The notes beneath the pieces were generated by a model, which worked only from the letters and a program-made list of their open reading frames with translations, did no database searches and was not told the origin of the DNA. A DNA stretch of 6,992 nucleotides from JBMNNU01 sp050942695 (GTDB lineage: Bacteria > Chloroflexota > UBA6077): the NCBI GenBank assembly GCA_050942695.1, contig JBMNNU010000169.1, positions 1 through 6,992 of the forward strand. The letters are read 5' to 3'. Of this stretch, positions 1 to 6,123 are shown in pieces. Positions within the stretch are counted from its first letter, which is position 1, and every line of letters starts with the position of its first letter. The position numbers were made by a program, and so were the translations under genes.

Positions 1-200
1 GAGACGCTCAAGGACGCTAAAGCGACCTCTTGATATGGTCGGTATTAGCCTGGTTATGATCGTTGCCGATTAAACCGCACGTATCCGTCGCGGCCCTGAA
101 GGGCTGGCCTTAACCTCCGGTCCGTAGTTAGCCTGGCCCTTCAGGGCCACGAATCAATAAGAATATTTTCGTAACGATCATTACCGGGCTTTAGCGTCTC
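1..200. repeat. Nested imperfect inverted-repeat region, possibly a MITE-like element
   Basis: Three pairs of inverted segments are nested around a centre near position 120. The outer pair is GAGACGCT (1-8) with AGCGTCTC (193-200), and the 11-base GACGCTAAAGC (13-23) also pairs with 188-198. The left end carries a tandem 10-base duplication (3-12 and 13-22), so both left copies match the single right end. The middle pair is 51-66 with 171-186, 13 of 16 matching, with a perfect core ATGATCGTT (56-64). The inner pair is GGCCCTGAAGGGC (92-104) with 135-148, and each inner arm is itself a small hairpin (GCCC-TGAA-GGGC). The spacing between middle and inner segments is nearly the same on both sides (about 22-25 bases). 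No coding frame is convincing here. It could be a non-autonomous mobile element or a structured transcript. The left flank is outside the window, so target duplications cannot be tested. Confidence 0.5.
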
Positions 201-201
201 A

Positions 202-223
202 GCCCGCTGCTAGAGCGGCGGGC
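202..223. other. GC-rich 9-bp hairpin between the inverted-repeat region and the sensor gene
   Basis: Bases 202-210 pair with 215-223, including one G-T wobble, leaving a TAGA loop. No T-run follows on the plus strand, so it is not a classical intrinsic terminator for an upstream plus-strand gene. It may be part of the neighbouring repeat region or an RNA structure. The remaining bases from 224 to about 286 show nothing recognisable. Confidence 0.45.
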
Positions 224-286
224 GGCGGACACAAAATCGAGCCCGGAAATATGGTCCGCACCCACCTGTTGTCCGTTTCTTGCCTT

Positions 287-317
287 TTGACAAGGTGTTT
301 GGTAGCATCCGTAGATA
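287..317 (+). promoter_or_regulatory. Possible promoter of the sensor kinase gene
   Basis: A perfect -35 consensus TTGACA lies at 287-292. The -10 region is poor: CGTAGA at 17-base spacing, or TAGATA (312-317) at 19-base spacing. The start codon lies about 30 bases downstream, which fits a short leader. The call rests mainly on the -35 box. Confidence 0.27.
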
Positions 318-348
318 GAACCGTTGCATTTCCTAAAAGAGTAATACC

Positions 349-1749
349 ATGGCCGAGTTGTTGCGTTCCGCACCGGTAGACGAAGAGCTGAGCCAGCGGG
401 TTTACTGGTTCACACAGTTGAGATGGCTGGCTGCCTTTACCGTCATCGTTGGCTCCTTCGTGGCAACCAATTTTCTTGGGATCAAGATCGACCCGCTTCC
501 TCTCTATCTGATCGGCGCGGCGATTGCGCTTTATAACTTCCAGTTCCTGGCTGGTATTAAACGGGCCGAGGTTGGACCGAAGGAAAGCCGGCTGACGAGC
601 GCGAGGTCCATCGCTAACACCCAAATAGTGGTTGACCTCTTCTTTCTAACCCTGCTCATACACTTTACAGGTGGAGTGGAGAACCCTCTCTCCTTCTTCT
701 TCATTTTCCACGTCATAATTGCCAGCATCCTGCTTTCACCGAGGGAGACCTTCCTCCAGGCCACGGTAGCCATCCTGCTGTTTGGTGGATTAGCCCTTGG
801 AGAATACGCCGGTATCATTCCTCACGTGCACCTCTTCGGCCCCACCTGGCCGGATATGTCGAGCCATGGGCTGTACGTTGCCATCGTCCTGCTGGTGTTC
901 AGCAGCACTCTCTATCTAGCGGCTTACATGGCCACTTCCATCACCGGGAGGCTCCGGGAGAGAGAGAAAGAGACAATAGAGCTAACGGAGAAGCTGGGGC
1001 TGAAAGCAAAGGAGCTTGAAGAAGCATACAACCACCTAGCTGAGTTGGAGCGGATCAAAAGCGAGCATCTGGGCAAGGTTTCCTTCGAAATCAAACCCCC
1101 TCTGGCAACCATCCAGACGTCGTTAAAGATAGTCCTCGATAGCCTCGTTGGGGAGAAACCGGCCGTCAGGAAAGACATGATCCAGCGGGCCGAAGGCCAG
1201 ACCCAAAGACTGCTGAACTTTGCCTCCGACCTGTTGGTGCTGTCCCGTGCCCGCGAGGCAAGGCTGTTCACCGAGAGAAAGCCGATAGACCTGCTAGAGA
1301 TAGTACAGAAGGTGGTGACTCACTACAAGCCACAGGCTGAGGCCAAATCTATTACCCTCTCAGTTCAGTTTCTCGAGCAACCACCATGCCTATATGCCGA
1401 TCCGGAGGCGCTCGAACAGGTAGTGATGAATCTGGTAGGCAACGCCGTCGTTTACACGCTCGAAGGCGGCCGTGTGGATGTGAAGGTAGACGAACTCGGC
1501 AACGCGGCTCGCCTCGTGGTAAAGGACACCGGTATCGGCATAGCAGCAGCAGACCTACCCAAGGTTTATAACGAGTTCTACAGAGCCGAAAACGCCCGCC
1601 GGTTCAACGAGGAGGGGACGGGATTAGGGCTCTCAATCGTTCGGGGCATCGTGGAGACCCTGGGCGGTGAGATCGAGGTGGAGAGCCAGGTCGGGCAGGG
1701 AACGACCTTCACCGTATTACTGCCAGGCGGCCCCTTGCCGTGCAGATAG
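349..1749 (+). CDS. Six-TM RegB-like sensor histidine kinase lacking the phosphoacceptor histidine
   Basis: A 466-residue membrane sensor of the HisKA/HATPase_c type. About six hydrophobic segments fill residues 22-45, 50-70, 92-107, 113-130, 135-157 and 175-198. GGVENPL (108-114) sits in the loop between segments 3 and 4 and resembles the GGxxNPF quinone motif of RegB/PrrB. A charged, probably coiled-coil stretch (200-242) leads into a DHp domain (about 237-300). The H-box reads KVSFEIKPPL: F246 replaces the autophosphorylated His and P250 replaces the Thr/Asn used for phosphatase activity, while E247 is kept. H240 stands where the family normally has Phe. The ATP-binding domain (about 351-462) looks intact: N-box N361 and N365, G1 box DTGIGI (393-398), an F-box-like FYRAENARRF, and G2 box GTGLGLSIV. 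The redox Cys of RegB has no counterpart; the only cysteines are C347 and C465. The start is supported by AAGAG (337-341), seven bases before ATG. No response regulator is in the window. Family is secure; signalling mode is uncertain. Confidence 0.9.
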   Translation: MAELLRSAPVDEELSQRVYWFTQLRWLAAFTVIVGSFVATNFLGIKIDPLPLYLIGAAIALYNFQFLAGIKRAEVGPKESRLTSARSIANTQIVVDLFFLTLLIHFTGGVENPLSFFFIFHVIIASILLSPRETFLQATVAILLFGGLALGEYAGIIPHVHLFGPTWPDMSSHGLYVAIVLLVFSSTLYLAAYMATSITGRLREREKETIELTEKLGLKAKELEEAYNHLAELERIKSEHLGKVSFEIKPPLATIQTSLKIVLDSLVGEKPAVRKDMIQRAEGQTQRLLNFASDLLVLSRAREARLFTERKPIDLLEIVQKVVTHYKPQAEAKSITLSVQFLEQPPCLYADPEALEQVVMNLVGNAVVYTLEGGRVDVKVDELGNAARLVVKDTGIGIAAADLPKVYNEFYRAENARRFNEEGTGLGLSIVRGIVETLGGEIEVESQVGQGTTFTVLLPGGPLPCR

Positions 1750-1771
1750 GCCGAAAACCACAATAGCCAAC

Positions 1772-1798
1772 AGGTAGCTTCCGAGTCGTCCGCTACCT
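1772..1798 (+). terminator. Weak hairpin after the sensor kinase gene
   Basis: AGGTAGC (1772-1778) pairs perfectly with GCTACCT (1792-1798) around a 13-base loop, 22 bases after the stop codon. Only TTA follows, with no T-run, so termination would be weak or incomplete. Confidence 0.25.
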
Positions 1799-1836
1799 TA
1801 GTCCCGCCCAAAGCCATCGTGGATTATTGATCACTG

Positions 1837-1868
1837 CATAATTCGCTAAACTGCGAGATGCATCTCGC
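1837..1868 (+). promoter_or_regulatory. -10-like box followed by a 16-bp perfect palindrome
   Basis: CATAAT (1837-1842) differs from TATAAT at one base but has no good -35 box at standard spacing. GCGAGATG (1853-1860) is followed directly by its reverse complement CATCTCGC (1861-1868), a perfect 16-bp palindrome with no spacer. If transcription starts from this -10 box, the palindrome covers roughly +4 to +19, a usual operator position. It lies about 60 bases before the small membrane protein gene. No regulator is encoded next to it apart from the sensor kinase, so the binding protein is unknown. Confidence 0.35.
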
Positions 1869-1927
1869 GGCATGGAGCTGGTATTCGGGATGCCATCGGA
1901 ATTACCCCCGCGGTACAGAGATCAGTA

Positions 1928-2278
1928 ATGCCACAAGACTTAGATCAGGTACAGGGCTTGCGTAACCTTTTACTAGATGGTTGTAAGAGAAGCATCCGTA
2001 GAGCTGTCGAACAACAGCGGGGAAGCTCCATGGCTCGGTTACTGCGCGCGGGGACGTTGCTGGCCACTATCCTGCTGGTTCTTTGCGTCCTTCTGATCGC
2101 CACCGGGTTGGCAATGGGGGCAAGGCCGGATGCCTTCACCAATTTGGGGTTGAAAGAAGCCGATAAGATAGGATTTGTTCTCGCTCTATTGGCCAGCTTT
2201 GGGGCTATAGCCGCCACCGTAATCATACGGATCCTGAACTTGATGCTGAACAACCTCGACGAGGAAATCGATATATAG
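1928..2278 (+). CDS. Small two-TM membrane protein of unknown function
   Basis: A 116-residue protein that I do not recognise as any named family. Residues 1-34 are polar and probably helical, with a basic patch around CKRSIRRA and one Cys (C19). Two long hydrophobic helices follow, about 40-66 and 80-107, joined by a loop of about 15 residues. The second helix carries an Arg near its end (IIRILNLML). The protein ends in an acidic tail (NLDEEIDI). An AGAG ribosome-site-like sequence (1917-1920) lies seven bases before this ATG. A second in-frame ATG at 2030 (residue 35) has GGGGAA five bases upstream and would give an 82-residue form starting just before the first helix, so the start is uncertain. 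The gene lies 178 bases after the sensor kinase on the same strand and ends right at a strong terminator hairpin. Whether it works with the kinase is only inference from position. Confidence 0.65.
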   Translation: MPQDLDQVQGLRNLLLDGCKRSIRRAVEQQRGSSMARLLRAGTLLATILLVLCVLLIATGLAMGARPDAFTNLGLKEADKIGFVLALLASFGAIAATVIIRILNLMLNNLDEEIDI

Positions 2279-2333
2279 AAGCAGTCAGCCATCAGCAGTC
2301 GGTGAATTACTGACTGCTGATGGCTGACTGCTT
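2279..2333. terminator. Bidirectional terminator-like hairpin with perfect 20-bp stem
   Basis: The arm at 2281-2300 is exactly complementary to 2312-2331, and two A-T pairs extend it to 2279-2333. Three further pairs, one of them G-T, can form inside the 11-base loop. It sits between the stop codon of the small membrane protein (2276-2278) and the stop of lysC (2345-2347), which converge here. T-runs are weak on both sides, but stem strength and position support shared termination. The minus-direction reading of the arm is a run of related heptads (CTGACTG, CTGATGG, CTGACTG). Confidence 0.75.
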
Positions 2334-2344
2334 ATCGCTTATGG

Positions 2345-3562
2345 CTAGATCTTATCCAGCTCGAAGGCCTCATGTAGCTTCTGCACCGCATCAAGAACCT
2401 TCTCCCGATCCACAATGCAGGTTATCCGTATCTCTGAGGTGGTTATCATTTGAATATTGACACCTACATCATATAGAGCTCGGAACATGGTGGCGGCCAT
2501 CCCCGGAGCGCTCTGGATCCCAGCCCCCACTATGGAGACTTTGCCGAGATTATCGGAGCTATTTACCTGCTTCGCCCCGATCTGCTGCGCCACAGGCTTG
2601 ATGATTTGTAATGCCTTAGCCAGGTCGTTTCGGGCTACGGTGAAGGATAGGTCCGTAGACCCATCGACACTCACGTTTTGAACGATGACGTCGACGCTGA
2701 TGCCGGCCTTTGCCAGCGGTTCGAAGATCGAAGCGGCCAGCCCAGGTCTGTCTGGAACCCCCACCACGGAGATCTTTCCGACGTTGAGATCGTGGGCGAT
2801 GCCGCGCACCCGGTTTCTGGTTTCCATTTCACCAACCTCGTGAATGAGAGTTCCCTCCTCATCATTAAAACTGGAGCGAACCATGATCGGGATCCCAAAA
2901 GCCTCTCCCAATTCTACGGAACGGGGGTGCATAACCTTGGATCCCAACTGGGCCATCTCCAGCATCTCTTCATAAGATATTTCAGAAAGCTTCCTAGCAT
3001 CGGGGATTACTCGCGGATCAGCCGTGTATACCCCGTCTACATCGGTGAAAATGTCGCATCGGTCGGCCTTGAGGGCTACCGCCAGCGCTACCGCGGTGGT
3101 GTCCGATCCACCTCGGCCTAGGGTCGTAATATCGAACTGGTCGGTAATCCCCTGGAACCCGGTAACGATGACGATTTTCCCGGCGTCCAGCTCCCGCCGG
3201 AGTCGATCTACATCCACCGCCTTGATGCGAGCGCGACCGTGGAGCGAGTCGGTATGGATACCTGCCTGGCCTGCCGTCAGCGATATCGCATCATGCCCCA
3301 TCCCCCGCAGCGCCATAGCCATCAGGGTGGCTGAGACCGTTTCCCCAGTGGACATCAGCAAATCCAATTCCCGTTCGTCCGGCTCTGGCGCCACCTGGTG
3401 CGCAAGACGGATCAGCTCGTCCGTAGTCTTCCCCATCGCGGAGACGACCACGACCACGCTGTTCCCCGCTTCCTTCGTAGCCACAATCCGTTTAGCAACG
3501 GCCAGGATTCTCTCTGCAGTAGCAACCGAAGATCCGCCGTACTTCTGAGCGATGAGTGCCAT
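2345..3562 (-). CDS. lysC: Aspartate kinase with two C-terminal ACT domains
   Basis: Aspartokinase (EC 2.7.2.4) phosphorylates aspartate to beta-aspartyl phosphate, the first step towards lysine, methionine and threonine, in the cytoplasm. At 405 residues it matches the monofunctional, ACT-bearing class and has no homoserine dehydrogenase fusion. The amino-acid kinase domain covers about 3-232, with KYGGSS (7-12), SAMGKTTDEL (41-50), STGE (71-74), GFQG (135-138), TLGRGGSDTTA (147-157) and DVDGVYTADPR (174-184). ACT domain 1 begins near residue 263 (VVGVPDRPGLAA) and ACT domain 2 near 341 (VSIVGAGI, then TTSEIRITCIV). Such tandem ACT domains usually bind lysine and/or threonine for feedback inhibition; which one applies here is not readable. 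The ATG lies six bases after the thrB stop, with an AGAGG site overlapping the end of thrB, so the two are very likely one transcript with coupled translation. An internal start at residue 246 is discussed separately. Confidence 0.97.
   Translation of the reverse strand: MALIAQKYGGSSVATAERILAVAKRIVATKEAGNSVVVVVSAMGKTTDELIRLAHQVAPEPDERELDLLMSTGETVSATLMAMALRGMGHDAISLTAGQAGIHTDSLHGRARIKAVDVDRLRRELDAGKIVIVTGFQGITDQFDITTLGRGGSDTTAVALAVALKADRCDIFTDVDGVYTADPRVIPDARKLSEISYEEMLEMAQLGSKVMHPRSVELGEAFGIPIMVRSSFNDEEGTLIHEVGEMETRNRVRGIAHDLNVGKISVVGVPDRPGLAASIFEPLAKAGISVDVIVQNVSVDGSTDLSFTVARNDLAKALQIIKPVAQQIGAKQVNSSDNLGKVSIVGAGIQSAPGMAATMFRALYDVGVNIQMITTSEIRITCIVDREKVLDAVQKLHEAFELDKI
2825..2839 (-). promoter_or_regulatory. 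Possible internal ribosome site and start codon in lysC (beta subunit)
   Basis: On the coding strand, GAGG (2839-2836) precedes the in-frame ATG of Met246 (2827-2825) by eight bases. Translation from here would give a 160-residue polypeptide containing only the two ACT domains, ending at 2345. Alpha/beta aspartokinases of Bacillus subtilis and Corynebacterium glutamicum make their beta subunit from an internal start at an equivalent place just before ACT domain 1. The product here would begin METRNRVRGIAHD. Use of the start is inferred, not shown. Confidence 0.45.
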
Positions 3563-3568
3563 TGTGTA

Positions 3569-4477
3569 CTATCCTCTTTCGATGATCTGAGCCCCGGAGT
3601 AGCATACCTTGGTGATGATGGTCCTGCCGTCCACCCTCGATCTATCACCTACCCTCATCATCGCTTCGGCAACCCGCTCCTCGCAGCCCAAAGCGAAGGC
3701 CAGGATGCTCGATCCCGACCCGCTCAGCGCCGCTCCGGCTGCTCCGGCCGAAATGGCGGCATCGATGATCTCCTCCATCGCAGGAAACAGCTTTCTGCGA
3801 TAGGGCTGATGCAGGACATCTTGCATAGCCACCCTCAACTGGCCGATCGAGCCTGTAGCCATGGCAGCTATCAATAACGATGCCCGACTTATGTTGAAAA
3901 TCGCGTCCGCCCTAGAGACCCGCGCGGGGAGAATATCCCTAGCCTGGTCGGTCATCATAGGAAAATGGGGTACGAACACGACGATGCCGAGGTCGGCTGC
4001 AAGGGGGACGCTAATGTGTTCGACGATGCCGTCGTTCATCACGGCCACCTGCAGCCCGCCGAACAGGGCTGGAGTCACATTGTCCGGATGCCCTTCTATC
4101 TTAGTAGCAATCTGGAGAATGGCATGTGTGGATAACGGATGGTCGAGCAGCTCGTTACCTGCAACAAGGCCGGCAACCAGCGCTGCACTGCTGCTCCCTA
4201 ATCCCCGTGCTAGGGGCACCCAGTTTATACAGGAGAGCTTCAGAGGCGGAACACGCTCCCCCAGTTTCTCGTAAATCGCCAAAACACCCTGATATACGAG
4301 GTTGTCCTGGCCTTGGGAGAGCACATCCTCCCCCTCACCCGACAAGGTCACTCCGAACTCGTCGCTGGCTTCGATGGACACGGTGTTGTGTAGATCCAAC
4401 GCTATCCCGATAGAATCGAACCCTGGGCCGAGATTGGCGCTGGTTGCAGGGACTTTAACGGTAACTCGCCTGGGCAT
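3569..4477 (-). CDS. thrB: Homoserine kinase, GHMP family
   Basis: Homoserine kinase (EC 2.7.1.39) makes O-phosphohomoserine from homoserine and ATP, the step before threonine synthase. The 302-residue product has the GHMP kinase layout. Motif 1 is VPATSANLGPGFDS (9-22). The ATP-binding motif 2 is PLARGLGSSSAAL (88-100), followed by EGHPDNVTPALFGG (128-141). Motif 3 is GAALSGSGSSILA (248-260). Length is typical for the family. The reading frame stays open upstream to 4663, but the extra 62 residues resemble nothing in the family, and a good promoter lies inside them, so I start at the ATG ending at 4475, directly before PRRVTVKVPATSANL. Its ribosome site is weak (GGAG at 4493-4490, 12 bases away). 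lysC follows after six bases on the same strand; hom and thrC are not in the window. I see no attenuator or riboswitch in the short leader. Confidence 0.95.
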   Translation of the reverse strand: MPRRVTVKVPATSANLGPGFDSIGIALDLHNTVSIEASDEFGVTLSGEGEDVLSQGQDNLVYQGVLAIYEKLGERVPPLKLSCINWVPLARGLGSSSAALVAGLVAGNELLDHPLSTHAILQIATKIEGHPDNVTPALFGGLQVAVMNDGIVEHISVPLAADLGIVVFVPHFPMMTDQARDILPARVSRADAIFNISRASLLIAAMATGSIGQLRVAMQDVLHQPYRRKLFPAMEEIIDAAISAGAAGAALSGSGSSILAFALGCEERVAEAMMRVGDRSRVDGRTIITKVCYSGAQIIERG

Positions 4478-4529
4478 AATGAAAACACGCTCCACTGTCT
4501 TCACAGAGATGGTAACTGGCGCGGGGCAA

Positions 4530-4558
4530 ATAATAGCGCAGTGTCCGGTTATCGGCAA
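4530..4558 (-). promoter_or_regulatory. Likely promoter of the thrB-lysC operon
   Basis: Read on the minus strand, TTGCCG (4558-4553, 4 of 6 to consensus) is followed after exactly 17 bases by TATTAT (4535-4530, 5 of 6). Transcription would begin near 4523, giving a leader of about 45 bases before the thrB ATG. It lies inside the N-terminal extension of the longest possible thrB frame, which argues against that longer start. Confidence 0.6.
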
Positions 4559-4589
4559 GTAGAGGGCGAGCCTCACATCGGTCGAGCGG

Positions 4590-4618
4590 TTCAATCCCAG
4601 CCAGAATAGGTGTACAAT
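4590..4618 (+). promoter_or_regulatory. Possible promoter of the MFS transporter gene
   Basis: TACAAT (4613-4618, 5 of 6 to the -10 consensus) has a weak -35 match TTCAAT (4590-4595) at 17-base spacing. The leader would be about 70 bases. It diverges from the thrB promoter, whose -35 edge is only about 30 bases away. TGTAC occurs at 4611-4615 and again at 4637-4641, possibly by chance. Confidence 0.33.
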
Positions 4619-4697
4619 GGGTTGATTACAAATTTCTGTACTTTTGCCAGCCGCCCTCACCACATCTACATCAGGAACCTCGTAAGGAGCAAATCTC

Positions 4698-5939
4698 GTG
4701 GCTATGTTGCAATCTTTAGCCCGTTACCGCTGGGTAATTCTAGGGCTTGCCTTCATTTCTCAATTCTCCTCCACCATGGCAGCTCAGGTCATCCCTCCCC
4801 TAGCCCCTCTCTTCCAGGCAGAGCTTGGGCTGACAAAAACGGAGGTTGGCTTTTTCTCCTCGGCAACTTTCATCGGAACGTGGGTCGTGCTGTTGGGCGC
4901 CGGATACGTTACCGACCGTTTCGGTATCAGGATCACCATGTCGTTGGGCCAGATAACAGCAGGCGCTATCATGCTCGCCATGTTGTTTACGGGGTCGTTC
5001 ATACAAGCCGCGATCGTGATGTTCATAGTCGGCGTTACCAGAGGCTCCGTACTACCGGGGGCGACGAAGGCTGTGATGGATTGGTTTTCGCCCACGACCA
5101 GGGGTACGGCCATGGGGATAAAGCAGACCGGCTACCCTCTGGCAGGCATCCTTACAGCGGCTACCCTGCCATCCCTCGCTCTAGCTGTGGGATGGAGGTA
5201 CTCGTTCGCCGTGGTTGGTGTCCTGATCATCATCGCAGGGGTAGTGACCGCGATACTATATCGCGATCCGGAGCATTATGAGCAATCCAGTGCCCGCAGA
5301 CCCGGTTTGCTTGAGGGGATGCGGGAGTTGGTACGGAATCCTCAGATGTGGGTCCTGGGCTTCATGTCCATTCTATATGTAACCGGCCAACTGGGCGTAG
5401 TTACCTATTTGGCGCTCTACTTCACTGAGGTGGTGCTGGTACCGTCAATCCCCGACGAGGCGACCCGCATCGTAACCGCTGGCGGCTATTTGGCTGTATT
5501 CCTGGCAGGAGGAGCTATCGGCAGGGTCTTTTGGGGGGTAATAAGCGACCGCTTCCTGCACGGAAAGCGCATGGCGATGCTGGTGGGAATCGGCTATATC
5601 TCAGCTCTTCTATCCCTTGTGGTGGGCTTCGTTCTGCCTGGCGGCGCCCAATGGTTGATGGCGCCTGTAGCCTTCGCACTAGGCAGCACATCTACTGGCT
5701 GGAACGGGTTGTATCACGCGGTGGTCGCCGAGACGGCAGGCCGCAAGAACGCCGGCATGGCCGTGGGGTTCTGCATGACTATGAGCGAGGGCGGAACAGT
5801 GATAGGCCCGATCCTCTTCGGAATACTGCTGGATGCCACAGGTACCTACGATTCGATATGGCTCTGCCTGTTCCTCCTATGCGCGGTGGGCGCAACGATT
5901 GCCAGTCTTAACATCAAACAGGAGAGCCAAGCAAAGTAA
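4698..5939 (+). CDS. MFS transporter, 12 transmembrane segments, substrate unknown
   Basis: A 413-residue inner-membrane secondary transporter of the major facilitator superfamily. About twelve hydrophobic segments are visible in two halves, separated by a charged central loop (about 188-212, including YRDPEHYEQSSARR). A motif-A sequence GYVTDRFGIR (69-78) follows segment 2, and its counterpart GVISDRFLHGKRM (280-292) lies at the same place in the second half. Other family-like stretches are VTRGSVLPGATKAVMDWF (113-130), RGTAMGIKQTG (135-145) and GWRYSF (165-170). The start is GTG at 4698, chosen because AAGGAG (4684-4689) lies eight bases upstream; the ATG two codons later would be 14 bases from it. 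The gene is divergent from thrB and convergent with the symporter gene, so it probably forms its own transcript. Substrate cannot be read from these motifs; amino-acid or organic-anion transport would be a guess from neighbours only. Confidence 0.9.
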   Translation: MAMLQSLARYRWVILGLAFISQFSSTMAAQVIPPLAPLFQAELGLTKTEVGFFSSATFIGTWVVLLGAGYVTDRFGIRITMSLGQITAGAIMLAMLFTGSFIQAAIVMFIVGVTRGSVLPGATKAVMDWFSPTTRGTAMGIKQTGYPLAGILTAATLPSLALAVGWRYSFAVVGVLIIIAGVVTAILYRDPEHYEQSSARRPGLLEGMRELVRNPQMWVLGFMSILYVTGQLGVVTYLALYFTEVVLVPSIPDEATRIVTAGGYLAVFLAGGAIGRVFWGVISDRFLHGKRMAMLVGIGYISALLSLVVGFVLPGGAQWLMAPVAFALGSTSTGWNGLYHAVVAETAGRKNAGMAVGFCMTMSEGGTVIGPILFGILLDATGTYDSIWLCLFLLCAVGATIASLNIKQESQAK

Positions 5940-6059
5940 TCGAGTGTGGCATTCGCCTCCTCAAGTGTGAACTGAAACAATCGAGTGATTTTGTGGCCAA
6001 CAGGACGGGGTCGCATTTGGAACGCTAGCTTGCGGCAGTTGAGTTGGCCAAGCGGAGCT

Positions 6060-6109
6060 ACGAAGGCGCGGGGTAACGACGGATCTCTTCTTGGTCCCCG
6101 CGCCTTCGT
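6060..6109. terminator. Bidirectional terminator-like hairpin, 14-bp GC-rich stem
   Basis: CGAAGGCGCGGGG (6061-6073) pairs perfectly with CCCCGCGCCTTCG (6096-6108), extended by one A-T pair, around a 22-base loop. It lies between the convergent stop codons of the MFS gene (5937-5939) and the symporter gene (6124-6126). A short TTT follows on the plus strand; the minus side lacks a T-run. The loop is longer than usual for an intrinsic terminator. The rest of this 184-base gap holds only short direct repeats (AATCGAGTG at 5938 and 5979). Confidence 0.65.
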
Positions 6110-6123
6110 TTCGAAAGCTTACG

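Noticed and set aside
199..624. Minus-strand open frame of 141 codons across the sensor gene start
   Set aside because: It is antisense to the sensor kinase N-terminus and its promoter region, with no recognisable domain.
3024..3548. Plus-strand open frame of 174 codons opposite lysC
   Set aside because: It is antisense to a clearly conserved aspartate kinase, and its Ser/Arg/Thr-rich composition is typical of shadow translation of a GC-rich gene.
4586..4600. tRNA T-loop-like sequence GGTTCAATCCC
   Set aside because: The flanking bases do not form a T-stem, and no anticodon arm or acceptor stem can be found around it.
4478..4663. N-terminal extension of 62 residues on homoserine kinase
   Set aside because: The extra residues resemble no GHMP kinase N-terminus, the conserved family sequence starts right after the ATG ending at 4475, and a good promoter for the gene lies within the extension.
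4610..5281. Plus-strand open frame of 223 codons overlapping the MFS gene
   Set aside because: It overlaps the MFS gene in another frame, has an Arg/Ser/Gly/His-rich composition without any domain, and begins at the MFS promoter without its own ribosome site.
5938..6051. Short direct repeats AATCGAGTG (5938, 5979) and TGGCCAA (5994, 6045)
   Set aside because: Two copies each of 7-9 bases, with no regular spacing or further similarity, could arise by chance in this gap.
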